Part shown: positions 34,634-43,876 of the stretch, one piece after another | Layout of the letters: every line of letters begins with the position of its first letter | How positions within the stretch are numbered: the stretch's first letter is position 1 | NCBI RefSeq assembly: GCF_002831565.1 | Contig: NZ_CP025096.1 | Location: 3,635,027-3,699,026, forward strand | Length of the DNA: 64,000 nt | Direction of reading: 5' to 3' | Origin: Spirosoma pollinicola | GTDB taxonomy: Bacteria; Bacteroidota; Bacteroidia; Cytophagales; Spirosomataceae | The notes under the pieces: model-generated | What the model saw: the letters and a program-made list of their open reading frames with translations, nothing else | What the model was told of the DNA's origin: nothing | The model's database searches: none | Made by a program: the position numbers and the translations under genes

Positions 34634-35167
34634 ATGTCAGATGTAAATGGTAACGGTAAGTTCTTAGTCGGCATCTACGATGATGACGATGTGGTACTGA
34701 GTGCCGTCAAGGAAGTTAAAGGGGCAGGTGTACGGATTCAGGAGGTGTATTCACCTATTCCTATCCACGGTCTGGATGTAGCGCTCGGCCATCCACGTAG
34801 TCGGTTAGGTATCGCTGCCTTTTTGTTTGGTTTGAGTGGTACACTTACGGCATTGGCATTAACGTTTTACACAGAAGGTTTTGACTGGCCAATGATTGTA
34901 GGTGGTAAAGACTCCTACTCACCTGTCGTATACGTGCCTATTATTTTTGAATTAACGGTCTTGTTTTGTGCATTGGGTATGGTTGCTACCTTCCTTATAT
35001 CAAATGGTATGGGGCCAACAGTTAAGCCATTAATGTATGATCTAAGAACGACCGATAATAAATTTGCAATGGCAATTGACCTTAGCAAAAATAACATTGG
35101 CGAAGGTGACATTGAGCAGATTTTGAGAAAGTCAGGTGCTGCTGAAGTAAATATTAAGCAGTTCTAA
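34634..35167 (+). CDS. actD: ACIII subunit ActD (DUF3341)
   Basis: This 177-residue protein has an N-terminal soluble domain (FLVGIYDDDDVVLSAVKEVK, then YSPIPIHGLD, the DUF3341 hallmark). Two membrane helices follow at about 55-80 (LGIAAFLFGLSGTLTALALT) and 95-125 (VPIIFELTVLFCALGMVATF), then a short C-terminal tail. ActD is a structural membrane subunit of ACIII. Its TAA stop overlaps the actE ATG by one base (TAATG), indicating translational coupling. Confidence 0.93.
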   Translation: MSDVNGNGKFLVGIYDDDDVVLSAVKEVKGAGVRIQEVYSPIPIHGLDVALGHPRSRLGIAAFLFGLSGTLTALALTFYTEGFDWPMIVGGKDSYSPVVYVPIIFELTVLFCALGMVATFLISNGMGPTVKPLMYDLRTTDNKFAMAIDLSKNNIGEGDIEQILRKSGAAEVNIKQF

Positions 35168-35793
35168 TGATCAGTATAGGGATGATAACTAAACATAAGA
35201 GTGTTGCGGCACTAGCTATTATCGGACTGTTTATTACAGGAACATCTTGTAAAAGAGGTCATGATAGTACGGGGATTGTTTTTGCCCCAAATATGTACGA
35301 ATCTGTTGGGTATGAGCCTTATCGTCAAATTCGCCCAAACACGATAAACGTAAAGGAAAACGGTTTGAATATGCGTCTACCAGCAAGTGGTACCGTTGCC
35401 CGGCCAAATTATCATACAACATTTGGAGAAGGTGCGAATAAAACGACCGATCTGATGATGTATAATATTCCGGCCGATAGCATTGGGATAGCAGAACGGG
35501 TGCTGACAAACCCAATTCAGGATTCTGAAAAAGCATTAGCAGAAGGGCAGGTACTCTATACTCGTTATTGCAGCCATTGTCATGGTGCTACAGGTAAGGG
35601 AGATGGACCAGTTGCTGCGCAATACAAAGGCGTTCCAAACTATTCGACTGACGCTTACAAAACGATGAATGACGGACACATTTTTCACGTCATTACTCAT
35701 GGTAAAGGCCGTATGTGGCCTCATGGATCGCAAATCACACCAGAAGATCGGTGGAAGATTGTACAATACGTTCACAAACTCCAACAAGGGTAA
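35167..35793 (+). CDS. actE: ACIII subunit ActE: monoheme cytochrome c lipoprotein
   Basis: This 208-residue protein can start at 35167 (coupled to actD) or at 35182 (MITKHKSVAALAIIGL), which gives a tidier signal. The lipobox GTSC suggests lipid anchoring. One heme motif CSHCH (YTRYCSHCHGATGKGDGPVA) lies in the C-terminal half, with a later Met-rich segment (HGKGRMWPHGSQI) offering the axial ligand. In ACIII, ActE carries the terminal heme that delivers electrons to the oxidase or a soluble cytochrome. Confidence 0.93.
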   Translation: MISIGMITKHKSVAALAIIGLFITGTSCKRGHDSTGIVFAPNMYESVGYEPYRQIRPNTINVKENGLNMRLPASGTVARPNYHTTFGEGANKTTDLMMYNIPADSIGIAERVLTNPIQDSEKALAEGQVLYTRYCSHCHGATGKGDGPVAAQYKGVPNYSTDAYKTMNDGHIFHVITHGKGRMWPHGSQITPEDRWKIVQYVHKLQQG

Positions 35794-35885
35794 TCTTAAC
35801 GAAGGAAGCAACGAAAACAACCAAAAATTTCAGGTTGTGAACGTAAGTGTCCACCGTTTTTTAATTAATTGACAAACCAATAAGA

Positions 35886-37196
35886 ATGGCATCGGCTCAC
35901 GCAATACCGTCCTTAGACGAAGAATTTGAATTTACTGCGGACTCCAAACGCCGGTTAATGATTGGCATTGGAGCCGGAGTCGCGTTGGTAGCAATTGGCG
36001 CCTATTTATTAGCAGCGGGCGTTGGTTCGCACGAGACACATGCGGTTGCTAGTGGAGCTGGTGCCCATGAAGCGCATGGCGGGGGCCACCACGCCTATAA
36101 ATGGACTAACCGTTTGTGGGCTAACGTGTGGCTTAATGCTGTTTACTTTGCTGGTGCATCCGTTGTTGGAATGTTCTTTATTTCTTACAACTATTTGGCA
36201 CAAGCTGGATGGTCATCAGCTTTCAAGCGTATTCCTGAAGCCTTACCAGCTTATTTGCCTTTTATGGGGCTCGCTGTCTTCGCTGTATTTTTTATCGCTG
36301 GTGGTGATCTATTTCACTGGACAAATGCCGGTTTATACGATAAAGCCAGTGCTGACTATGACCCAATCATTGCTGGTAAAGCTGGCTTTTTAAATAAGCC
36401 ATTTTATCTCATTCGTATAGGTCTGTATTTCGCTCTGTGGTACATGATGTGGCGAATGATGCGAAGCTACTCTTTACAGGAGGATTTGGAAGGCGGGACT
36501 TCGTTTTATGATAAAAGTATTAAACTAGGTACTGCATTTCTACTAGTATTTGGTGTTACTTCATCGACATCTGCCTGGGACTTTGTGATGTCTATTGACA
36601 CACACTGGTTCAGTACGATGTTTGGTTGGTATACGTTAGCAAGCTGGCATGTAACGGGTCTAGCGATTATCACGTTGACCGTGGTTGCGCTTAAGGAGCA
36701 GGGCTACCTGAAAATTGTGAATGAGAGCCATTTACATGACCTGGGCAAGTTTATGTTTGCGTTTAGTATATTCTGGACGTATGTATGGTTTGCTCAATTC
36801 ATGCTCATCTATTATGCTAACTTACCCGAAGAAACTATCTATTTCCGGGAGCGATTTAGTGGCTTCGGTGGGATTTATAAAGCGCCATTTTTTGTTTCTT
36901 TATTTCTGAACTTCGTGTGTCCATTTCTTATATTGATGACACGGGATTCAAAGCGAACTTACCTGATTCTGAAGTTGGCTGGATGGTGCATTATTATCGG
37001 TCATTACTTTGATTTTTACGTGAACATTATGCCAGGAACGGTGGGTGAACACGGTGGCTTTGGCCCGATTGAGTTTGGTATGATCTTAATTTTTGCATGC
37101 GGTTTTATCTGGACGGTTTCTTCACAATTGGCGAAAGCTAATTTGATTCCTAAAAATCACCCCATGCTTGAAGAGGCAATACACCATGATATTTAA
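35886..37196 (+). CDS. actF: ACIII subunit ActF: second polytopic membrane subunit
   Basis: This 436-residue protein has about ten membrane helices related to ActC but lacking its full quinol site: RLMIGIGAGVALVAIGAYLL, VWLNAVYFAGASVVGMFFIS, YLPFMGLAVFAVFFIAGGDL and so on. Distinctive family segments are SSTSAWDFVMSIDTHWFSTM and FAFSIFWTYVWFAQFMLIYY. It has a His-rich loop near residues 50-70 (HETHAVASGAGAHEAHGGGH). It completes the six-subunit ACIII set before the oxidase genes, which begin 20 bp later. Confidence 0.94.
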   Translation: MASAHAIPSLDEEFEFTADSKRRLMIGIGAGVALVAIGAYLLAAGVGSHETHAVASGAGAHEAHGGGHHAYKWTNRLWANVWLNAVYFAGASVVGMFFISYNYLAQAGWSSAFKRIPEALPAYLPFMGLAVFAVFFIAGGDLFHWTNAGLYDKASADYDPIIAGKAGFLNKPFYLIRIGLYFALWYMMWRMMRSYSLQEDLEGGTSFYDKSIKLGTAFLLVFGVTSSTSAWDFVMSIDTHWFSTMFGWYTLASWHVTGLAIITLTVVALKEQGYLKIVNESHLHDLGKFMFAFSIFWTYVWFAQFMLIYYANLPEETIYFRERFSGFGGIYKAPFFVSLFLNFVCPFLILMTRDSKRTYLILKLAGWCIIIGHYFDFYVNIMPGTVGEHGGFGPIEFGMILIFACGFIWTVSSQLAKANLIPKNHPMLEEAIHHDI

Positions 37197-37215
37197 TTAA
37201 TAACCCGTATAAAAA

Positions 37216-38337
37216 ATGGTTTATATAATCGCATTATTATCGGTCGTATTTCTGGGTTTAGCGGCTATGGTCGTTTCCAGAATGGGCGCCGCTGTGAAAA
37301 ACGTAAGCGGATCTGAGGAAGAACAACAGATTGGCATGAGCAACCGCATCAATGGTGCGTTGATGATGATTTTCCTTGTTCTTGGTTTGATTGGTGCTAC
37401 CTGGTCTTTCTTGTATGCCCGGCAGTATTTCTTGCCGGAGGCATCTTCACCACATGGTCGCCGTACAGATTTTCTATTCTGGCTGTCGATGAGCATTATT
37501 ACAATTGCCTTTGTAATAACAAACGCATTATTGTTCATATTTGCTTGGAAGTATCAACATAAAGAAGGTAGAAAAGCTGCCTATTATCCAGAAAATCATA
37601 AGCTGGAATTAATATGGACAGTGGTTCCGGCTGTTGTTATGGCTATACTTGTCTTCACTGGATGGCGTGCCTGGCGTGACATCATGTCTGAGGCCCCGGC
37701 AAACGCACAGGTTTTTGAAATCGTTGGTAAACAGTTTAACTGGATTGCCCGGTACCCTGGTGTAGATAACAATAAGCTTGGCTCTTTCAACTATAAGTTA
37801 ATTGATAATAGTAACGAGACCGGAATTGACTACACAGATGAGGCCTCATTTGATGACTTCACCTCCACATCAGAATTGCACATACCTGCTAATAAGCCGG
37901 TTTTGTTAAAGATTCGTGCTCGTGATGTGTTGCACAGTGTCTTCATTCCTCATTTACGGGTTAAAATGGATGCCGTTCCAGGTATGCCAACCCGCTTCTG
38001 GTTTATTGCGGATAAAACGACGGATGAGATGAAGAACATTACAGGCAATCCAGATTTCACTTATGAAATTGCCTGTACTGAAGTTTGTGGTCAGGGACAT
38101 TTTTCAATGCGCATACGTTTAGTTGTGGAAGACGAAGCATCATGGCAAGCCTGGTGTAAGCAACAAAAACCGTTGTTGACATCGAGTCCTGAGTTGGCCA
38201 CTCGTATTCCCGCAAATTTGAAAGCGAAAGCCGCCAAGTATTTACCGTCTGATGCTACGGCTGCACCGGCAGATAGCTCAACTGCATTATTACCAAAAAC
38301 AGGTGGAGTAACGATAGCTAGCGCTAAACTCCGTTAA
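37216..38337 (+). CDS. ctaC: Cytochrome c oxidase subunit II (CuA)
   Basis: This 373-residue protein has about four N-terminal hydrophobic segments (VYIIALLSVVFLGLAAMVVS, LMMIFLVLGLIGATWSFLYA, and the two standard hairpin helices near 90-115 and 132-155). The periplasmic cupredoxin domain follows. The CuA ligands are all present: H240 (HSVFIP), C287 and C291 (CTEVC), H295 (GQGH) and M298. There is no C-terminal cytochrome c domain, so this is aa3-like rather than a fused caa3 subunit. Electrons would come from ActE or the extra ActA heme. Confidence 0.95.
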   Translation: MVYIIALLSVVFLGLAAMVVSRMGAAVKNVSGSEEEQQIGMSNRINGALMMIFLVLGLIGATWSFLYARQYFLPEASSPHGRRTDFLFWLSMSIITIAFVITNALLFIFAWKYQHKEGRKAAYYPENHKLELIWTVVPAVVMAILVFTGWRAWRDIMSEAPANAQVFEIVGKQFNWIARYPGVDNNKLGSFNYKLIDNSNETGIDYTDEASFDDFTSTSELHIPANKPVLLKIRARDVLHSVFIPHLRVKMDAVPGMPTRFWFIADKTTDEMKNITGNPDFTYEIACTEVCGQGHFSMRIRLVVEDEASWQAWCKQQKPLLTSSPELATRIPANLKAKAAKYLPSDATAAPADSSTALLPKTGGVTIASAKLR

Positions 38338-38365
38338 CATCTAAACTTACAACAAACCAAATACT

Positions 38366-40249
38366 ATGGCGACTTTAGAAGCTAACTCCGCGATCGTGGC
38401 ACATGCAGCAGAGCATGAACATCATGATCCGCAAAGTTTTTGGCGCAAGTATATTTTCTCCGAAGACCATAAGACGATTGCTAAGCAATACCTTATTTCT
38501 GGTATTATCTGGTCAATCATTGGAATTAGTTTATCCGTAATGTTCCGGCTTCAGTTGGGTTTTCCAACAATGAAGTTAGGCTTTCTACGGCCAATCCTTG
38601 GTAGCTGGATTAACGAGTCAGATAAACTTGACCCTGATTTTTATCTGGCACTGGTTACGATGCACGGAACTATTATGGTGTTCTTTGTATTAACGGCGGG
38701 TCTTAGCGGAACCTTCTCAAACTTCCTGATTCCATTGCAGATTGGTGCGCGTGACATGGCATCAGGATTCCTGAATATGTTGTCGTACTGGTTTTTCTTT
38801 ATTGCCAGTGTGATTATGTTCTCGTCTATGTTCATCGAGACTGGTCCCGCAGCTGGCGGCTGGGTGATTTATCCCCCATTGAGTGCATTACCGCAAGCTC
38901 ACAAAGGGTCCGAACTTGGAATGACGCTTTGGTTGGTTAGTATGGCACTATTCATAGTATCGCAGCTACTGGGTGGTATCAACTACATCACAACAGTTAT
39001 TAACCTGCGAACACGGGGTATGTCGTTTAGTAAGCTGCCTCTAACAATCTGGGCTTTCTTGCTGACAGCTATTTTGGGATTGATCTCTTTCCCTGTCCTT
39101 CTTTCGGCAGCACTGCTATTGATATTTGACCGTAGTTTCGGCACTAGTTTCTACCTATCCGAGATTTATATCAAAGGCGAAGCTCTTCCGAACGTAGGTG
39201 GTAGCCCAATTCTTTTCCAGCACTTGTTCTGGTTCCTTGGTCACCCTGAGGTATATATCGTGTTGCTTCCAGCACTTGGTATGACGTCTGAAATCATTGC
39301 AACTAACGCGCGTAAGCCAATTTTTGGTTATCGCGCTATGATTGCGTCCATGATGGGTATTGCCTTCCTGGCGTTTATCGTATGGGCTCACCATATGTTT
39401 GTAACAGGCATGAATCCATTCCTTGGATCAATCTTTATGTTCTTGACACTGATCATTGCCGTTCCTTCGGCTGTGAAAGCGTTCAACTACATCACTACAT
39501 TGTGGCGTGGTAATATTCGGTTTACACCGGCTATGCTATTCTCGATTGGTCTAGTATCCTTCTTTATTTCAGGTGGGATTACAGGCTTAATCCTGGGTAA
39601 CTCGGCTCTTGATATCCAGTTGCACGATACTTACTTCGTTGTTGCTCACTTTCACTTAGTAATGGGTGCTGCTTCTGCCTTCGGTTTGTTGGCGGGTGTT
39701 TACCACTGGTTCCCTAAAATGTTCGGACGGCTGTTAGATGAGAAATTGGGTTATGTACACTTCTGGTTAACCTTCATTGGTATTTACCTTGTGTTTTTCC
39801 CAATGCACTATGTTGGTATAGCTGGTTTCCCACGTCGTTATTACGCCTTTACAAGCTATGACTTCACGAAGAATATCTTCGCAGATATGAACTCGTTTAT
39901 TAGTCTGGCAGCTATTTTTACATTTGCCGCTCAATGGATTTTCATTTATAATTTTGTGAATAGTCTGATCAGAGGACGAAAAGCGACACAAAATCCTTGG
40001 AAATCAAATACCCTGGAGTGGACAACACCTATTCAGCCAGGTCATGGTAACTGGCCGGGTGAGATCCCAGCTGTGTATCGTTGGCCGTACGATTATAGCA
40101 AACCAGGTGCAGCGGATGACTTCATTCCTCAAAACGTTCCTTACTCACAAACTCCTGAATCAAATCTTCCACATGAGAATGAATTGATCGGCATGGAAAA
40201 AGAGATTGAGGGACAAAACCTGAATGACCAGTTCAAACAGCCTCATTGA
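38366..40249 (+). CDS. ctaD: Cytochrome c oxidase subunit I (heme a / a3-CuB)
   Basis: This 627-residue protein has the 12-helix heme-copper oxidase core. The low-spin heme ligands are H100 (TMHGTIMVFF) and H430. CuB and a3 ligands are H293 with Y297 (GHPEVY), H342-H343 (WAHHMFV) and H428. E295 in GHPEVY marks the A1-type proton channel. It reduces oxygen to water and pumps protons. The N-terminus has a His-rich tract (HAAEHEHHDPQ). The last 26 bases overlap the ctaA gene in another frame. Confidence 0.97.
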   Translation: MATLEANSAIVAHAAEHEHHDPQSFWRKYIFSEDHKTIAKQYLISGIIWSIIGISLSVMFRLQLGFPTMKLGFLRPILGSWINESDKLDPDFYLALVTMHGTIMVFFVLTAGLSGTFSNFLIPLQIGARDMASGFLNMLSYWFFFIASVIMFSSMFIETGPAAGGWVIYPPLSALPQAHKGSELGMTLWLVSMALFIVSQLLGGINYITTVINLRTRGMSFSKLPLTIWAFLLTAILGLISFPVLLSAALLLIFDRSFGTSFYLSEIYIKGEALPNVGGSPILFQHLFWFLGHPEVYIVLLPALGMTSEIIATNARKPIFGYRAMIASMMGIAFLAFIVWAHHMFVTGMNPFLGSIFMFLTLIIAVPSAVKAFNYITTLWRGNIRFTPAMLFSIGLVSFFISGGITGLILGNSALDIQLHDTYFVVAHFHLVMGAASAFGLLAGVYHWFPKMFGRLLDEKLGYVHFWLTFIGIYLVFFPMHYVGIAGFPRRYYAFTSYDFTKNIFADMNSFISLAAIFTFAAQWIFIYNFVNSLIRGRKATQNPWKSNTLEWTTPIQPGHGNWPGEIPAVYRWPYDYSKPGAADDFIPQNVPYSQTPESNLPHENELIGMEKEIEGQNLNDQFKQPH

Positions 40250-41243
40250 TAAAAAAGAACAGCGCTTCCGGAGCCTGGTATCTTTAACTGTACTTGTTAT
40301 TTATCTGCTTGTATTGGCAGGAGGTATTGTTAGAGGAACAGGCTCTGGAATGGGCTGCCCTGATTGGCCAAAATGTTTTGGTCGTTGGGTTCCACCTACT
40401 GAGATTTCCCAACTGCCGGTAAACTATCAGGAGATTTACGGAGCTAAATTGAAAGGCGAAGTGGAATTCAACGCCGTAAAAACCTGGATAGAATACACCA
40501 ATCGATTACTGGGTGTTTTATCGGGTTTTCTTGTTTTAGCCACTTTAATTGCTTCCATATCATACATAAGAAAAGATAAAGCAGTTTTTTGGGGAAGCGT
40601 AAGTGCATTTCTCTTGATTGGCGTCAACGGTTGGCTTGGTTCACGGGTGGTGGCCACCGAGTTAGCACAATACGTAATTAGCTTACATTTATTACTTGCT
40701 ATTTTACTTGTATTGGCTCTGCTATTTGTGTGGGTTCGAGTAAATGCTCGTAAAAATTATATCGCCAGCCCGGCTACGAAAAGCAATCAGTTGCGTTATC
40801 TGATAGCAGTTGCTCTGATTTTAACATTGGGGCAAATCGTTTTAGGGGCACAAGTTAGAGACGCTCTGGACAGTGTTGTAAAACGGTTAGGATATGATCA
40901 ACGTGATAACTGGATTGGTCAATTGGATTGGCGCTTTTACGTTCACCGTTCTTTTTCACTGGTTCTTCTTGTTCTTCACTTAGTTGTTATCTATCAACTT
41001 CGGAAACTCACTAAAACGGGGAAAATAGCAAAGCTGACGAACACATTGATTGGGCTGGTAATCGCAGAAATAAGTACGGGTATAATTATGGCCTATTTAG
41101 GAGTACCTGCTGTTGCTCAACCTATCCATCTCGAATTAGCCATCTTAATGATTGGTTTACAATTTTCGATTTTTTTGCTTTTAACTCCTAAACTCATAGT
41201 CTCAACGGAAAGGAGTGAAGCATTTCGATTAGTAAAAGCATAA
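40224..41243 (+). CDS. ctaA: Heme A synthase (COX15/CtaA)
   Basis: This 339-residue, eight-helix protein oxidises the heme O methyl group to make heme A for subunit I. Family motifs are visible: VLAGGIVRGTGSGMGCPDWP, then KCFGRWVPP, TWIEYTNRLLGVLSGFLVLA (heme-ligand His replaced in part by the EYTNR motif typical of the family) and YVHRSFSLVLLVLHLVVIYQ. The ATG at 40224 lies inside the ctaD coding sequence (26-nt overlap), and the next in-frame Met would remove the first helix, so the overlap is accepted. Confidence 0.93.
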   Translation: MTSSNSLIDKKEQRFRSLVSLTVLVIYLLVLAGGIVRGTGSGMGCPDWPKCFGRWVPPTEISQLPVNYQEIYGAKLKGEVEFNAVKTWIEYTNRLLGVLSGFLVLATLIASISYIRKDKAVFWGSVSAFLLIGVNGWLGSRVVATELAQYVISLHLLLAILLVLALLFVWVRVNARKNYIASPATKSNQLRYLIAVALILTLGQIVLGAQVRDALDSVVKRLGYDQRDNWIGQLDWRFYVHRSFSLVLLVLHLVVIYQLRKLTKTGKIAKLTNTLIGLVIAEISTGIIMAYLGVPAVAQPIHLELAILMIGLQFSIFLLLTPKLIVSTERSEAFRLVKA

Positions 41244-41244
41244 T

Positions 41245-42123
41245 ATGGAAAAAGTACTGGCATTAGCTATCATCAACGAAAAAGGAAAAGCATACATTGA
41301 ATTAATAAAATTAAAGCTCACACTAGCGGTTGTCTTTTCTGGCGTGTTTGGCTACTGTCTTGCCATTGATAACGTGATCTGGTGGAAAATAGCTGTGTTA
41401 GCAATTGCGTCGATCAGTATTACAGGAGCTGCAAACATTATAAATCAAATAATAGAGAAGGAGTCTGATAAACTCATGAAACGCACGGCGGTGCGTCCAC
41501 TGCCTACTGGTCGATTATCGGTAAATGAAGCAGCAGGGTTTGCTTTTATTCTTTTTGGAGTCGGTTGCTTTTTGTTTGTTGAGTTCTTTAATATCCGGGC
41601 AGCTGCCTTGGCGGTTTTATCATTGCTATTATATGGCTTTGTTTATACACCGCTAAAACGCAAAGGTCAAATAGCCGTATTCGTTGGGGCTTTACCAGGC
41701 GCATTTCCTCCTATGATTGGCTGGGTTGCTGCAACAAATCATTATGGTTGGATACCTGGTATTTTATTCGCCATACAGTTCTTCTGGCAGTTTCCTCACT
41801 TTTGGGCAATTGGCTGGCTGGCGTTTGACGAATACAAAAAAGCAGGTATACAAATGATGCCGGGCGATGGTAAAACAGCCAAAACAGCATTTCGTATCAT
41901 GCTATATACGCTCTTTCTGTTGCCTGTTGGCTGGCTACCATATTTGTTAGGAATGACAGGTATCTTTTCTGCGCTGGTAGCCACAGTTGGCGGAATCTTG
42001 TTCCTTGCACAGACGTTTCACTTAATGAGAACATGTACTGATAAAGCAGCTTTGCAAATGATGTATGGATCTTTGCTGTATTTGCCCATCGTACAAATTG
42101 TTTATCTACTAGATAAAGTATAA
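41245..42123 (+). CDS. ctaB: Protoheme IX farnesyltransferase (COX10/CtaB)
   Basis: This 292-residue UbiA-type prenyltransferase with about eight to nine helices makes heme O from protoheme and farnesyl diphosphate. The first Asp-rich-like motif is ANIINQIIEKESDKLMKRTA, followed by RPLPTGRLS. The second conserved loop is YGFVYTPLKRKGQIAVFVGA, then GAFPPMIGWVAATN. It begins 1 bp after the ctaA stop, so translation is coupled, and it supplies the substrate for CtaA. Confidence 0.95.
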   Translation: MEKVLALAIINEKGKAYIELIKLKLTLAVVFSGVFGYCLAIDNVIWWKIAVLAIASISITGAANIINQIIEKESDKLMKRTAVRPLPTGRLSVNEAAGFAFILFGVGCFLFVEFFNIRAAALAVLSLLLYGFVYTPLKRKGQIAVFVGALPGAFPPMIGWVAATNHYGWIPGILFAIQFFWQFPHFWAIGWLAFDEYKKAGIQMMPGDGKTAKTAFRIMLYTLFLLPVGWLPYLLGMTGIFSALVATVGGILFLAQTFHLMRTCTDKAALQMMYGSLLYLPIVQIVYLLDKV

Positions 42124-42132
42124 CAACAGATC

Positions 42133-42723
42133 ATGAGTGAATTAGTAAATGAAATTTCACTTGTCGAAGAGCCGCAGGAAACGCTCTCGATGAATCCCCG
42201 CAAGTTTATCATGTGGTTGTTCATTGTGAGTATTATCATGTTGTTTGCCGCTATGACGAGTGCGTACCTTGTGCGCAGGGCAGAAGGTAACTGGCTGGAA
42301 TATGATATTCCATCTATTTTTACATATAGCTCAATTGTTATGGTTATCAGTAGCCTGACGATGCACTGGGCATACTTAGCTGCAAAAAAAGATAACTTTA
42401 GCAGTCTGAAAATAGCGATAACTATTACTTTTGCACTCGGAGCGGTTTTTTTATACATGCAGTTCCAGGGTTGGGTTGAGTTGGTAAAAGAAAATGTCTA
42501 TTTCGTTGGTAACCCGGCTGGTTCTTTCATGTACATTTTCACTGGATTACATGGATTTCACCTGATATCGGGTTTAATTGTCTTAGTGTTCGCTCTAGTT
42601 GCTGCATTTAAGTTACGGATTCATGGCAAAAGCCTGAATCAACTTGAAATAGCCGCTACTTACTGGCATTTTTTAGACATTTTGTGGTTGTATTTGTTTT
42701 TCTTTTTAGTCTATTTTCATTGA
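42133..42723 (+). CDS. Cytochrome c oxidase subunit III-like protein (first copy)
   Basis: This 196-residue protein has five helices of the COX3 fold: PRKFIMWLFIVSIIMLFAAM, YSSIVMVISSLTMHWAYLAA, ITITFALGAVFLYMQFQGWV, YIFTGLHGFHLISGLIVLVF and ATYWHFLDILWLYLFFFLVY. The motifs GLHGFHLISG and YWHFLDILW are typical of subunit III. It is the shorter of two adjacent subunit III genes. Subunit III stabilises subunit I and sustains proton pumping. Confidence 0.92.
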   Translation: MSELVNEISLVEEPQETLSMNPRKFIMWLFIVSIIMLFAAMTSAYLVRRAEGNWLEYDIPSIFTYSSIVMVISSLTMHWAYLAAKKDNFSSLKIAITITFALGAVFLYMQFQGWVELVKENVYFVGNPAGSFMYIFTGLHGFHLISGLIVLVFALVAAFKLRIHGKSLNQLEIAATYWHFLDILWLYLFFFLVYFH

Positions 42724-42739
42724 TAATCCTTTTAGACGC

Positions 42740-43537
42740 ATGGCGGCTACTGTAACACACGATACCCTTACAACCGACTCGGATCAAGTGTTCGACAAGA
42801 AAACCTGGATGGGTGGTGTTGAACCCATGAAAGTGAGCTACGGCAAGCTGATGATGTGGTTCTTCCTGATTTCGGATACATTCACTTTCTCAGCTTTGCT
42901 GGTAACTTATGGATTGATCCGTTATAGCTATCCTGCCTGGGACCCTGCTGTTTTTGGTGAAGTATTTATGTTCTCGAATCTTTATTGGCCGACACCGGAA
43001 ATGGTGTATGCATCAGTTCCATTTCTACATGGTATTCACCTGCCATTAATTTTCGTGGGAATTATGACATTCATTCTCATTTTCAGTAGTGTTACAATGG
43101 TACTAGCTGTTGAGGCTGGACACCGGATGGACAGGGCCGATGTTGAGAAGTACATGTTATGGACCATTTTAGGCGGTCTGACTTTTTTAGGAAGCCAGGC
43201 ATGGGAGTGGAGCCACTTTATTCATGGAACAGAAACGGGTACTACAATTAGCGAAATAGTTAATGGCCAAACGATACAGCGAACAATTTTCGGTGCTAAC
43301 CTGGTCGAAAACCAGTATGGTCCCCCTGCATTTGCCGACTTGTTCTTTTTTATCACAGGTTTCCACGGAACACACGTATTTAGTGGTGTCGTTTTAAACA
43401 TCCTGATTTTCTATAGAGCCGCAACGGGCTTGTATGAAAAGCGTGGTCACTATGAAATGGTTGAGAAAGTAGGTCTATACTGGCACTTTGTCGATCTTGT
43501 TTGGGTATTTGTCTTTACATTCTTCTACCTGGTTTAA
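42740..43537 (+). CDS. ctaE: Cytochrome c oxidase subunit III (second copy)
   Basis: This 265-residue COX3 protein starts 17 bp after the first copy. Visible motifs: YGKLMMWFFLISDTFTFSAL, FILIFSSVTMVLAVEAGHRM, LGGLTFLGSQAWEWSHFIHG, ITGFHGTHVFSGVVLNILIF and LYWHFVDLVWVFVFTFFYLV. It carries a roughly 40-residue hydrophilic loop between helices (TETGTTISEIVNGQTIQRTI) that the first copy lacks. Both copies are probably structural subunits of the same oxidase, as in other Bacteroidota. Confidence 0.94.
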   Translation: MAATVTHDTLTTDSDQVFDKKTWMGGVEPMKVSYGKLMMWFFLISDTFTFSALLVTYGLIRYSYPAWDPAVFGEVFMFSNLYWPTPEMVYASVPFLHGIHLPLIFVGIMTFILIFSSVTMVLAVEAGHRMDRADVEKYMLWTILGGLTFLGSQAWEWSHFIHGTETGTTISEIVNGQTIQRTIFGANLVENQYGPPAFADLFFFITGFHGTHVFSGVVLNILIFYRAATGLYEKRGHYEMVEKVGLYWHFVDLVWVFVFTFFYLV

Positions 43538-43549
43538 TTACCTACCATC

Positions 43550-43873
43550 ATGTCTGATCATACGCACGGAACCCACGAGGTTGGCGAAATTCCGCCAGCA
43601 AATACAGGCCTTATCTGGCGCACGTTTTTTATACTATCAGCCATAACCGCTGTCGAATTTACACTGGCTTACCTTATGAAAGCTGGGGGTTTCAGAACAT
43701 CTATATTCGTTCTGATGACATTGGTAAAAGCTTTTTATATCGTTGGTGAGTTTATGCACCTAAAGCACGAGGTGAAAAGTCTGATCTGGGCAATCGTCAT
43801 TCCCGTAGTGTTTATTTTTTGGTTGCTCACTGCATTGTTAATGGAAGGCGGTTCGATTTTTCAATTAAGATAA
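43550..43873 (+). CDS. Cytochrome c oxidase subunit IV-type protein
   Basis: This 107-residue protein has three hydrophobic helices (LIWRTFFILSAITAVEFTLA, FVLMTLVKAFYIVGEFMHLK, LIWAIVIPVVFIFWLLTALL). The KAFYIVGEFMHLKHE motif is typical of the prokaryotic cytochrome C oxidase subunit IV family. It is a small structural subunit of the oxidase. It lies 12 bp after ctaE and 3 bp before the SCO1 gene. Confidence 0.92.
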   Translation: MSDHTHGTHEVGEIPPANTGLIWRTFFILSAITAVEFTLAYLMKAGGFRTSIFVLMTLVKAFYIVGEFMHLKHEVKSLIWAIVIPVVFIFWLLTALLMEGGSIFQLR

Positions 43874-43876
43874 TTC

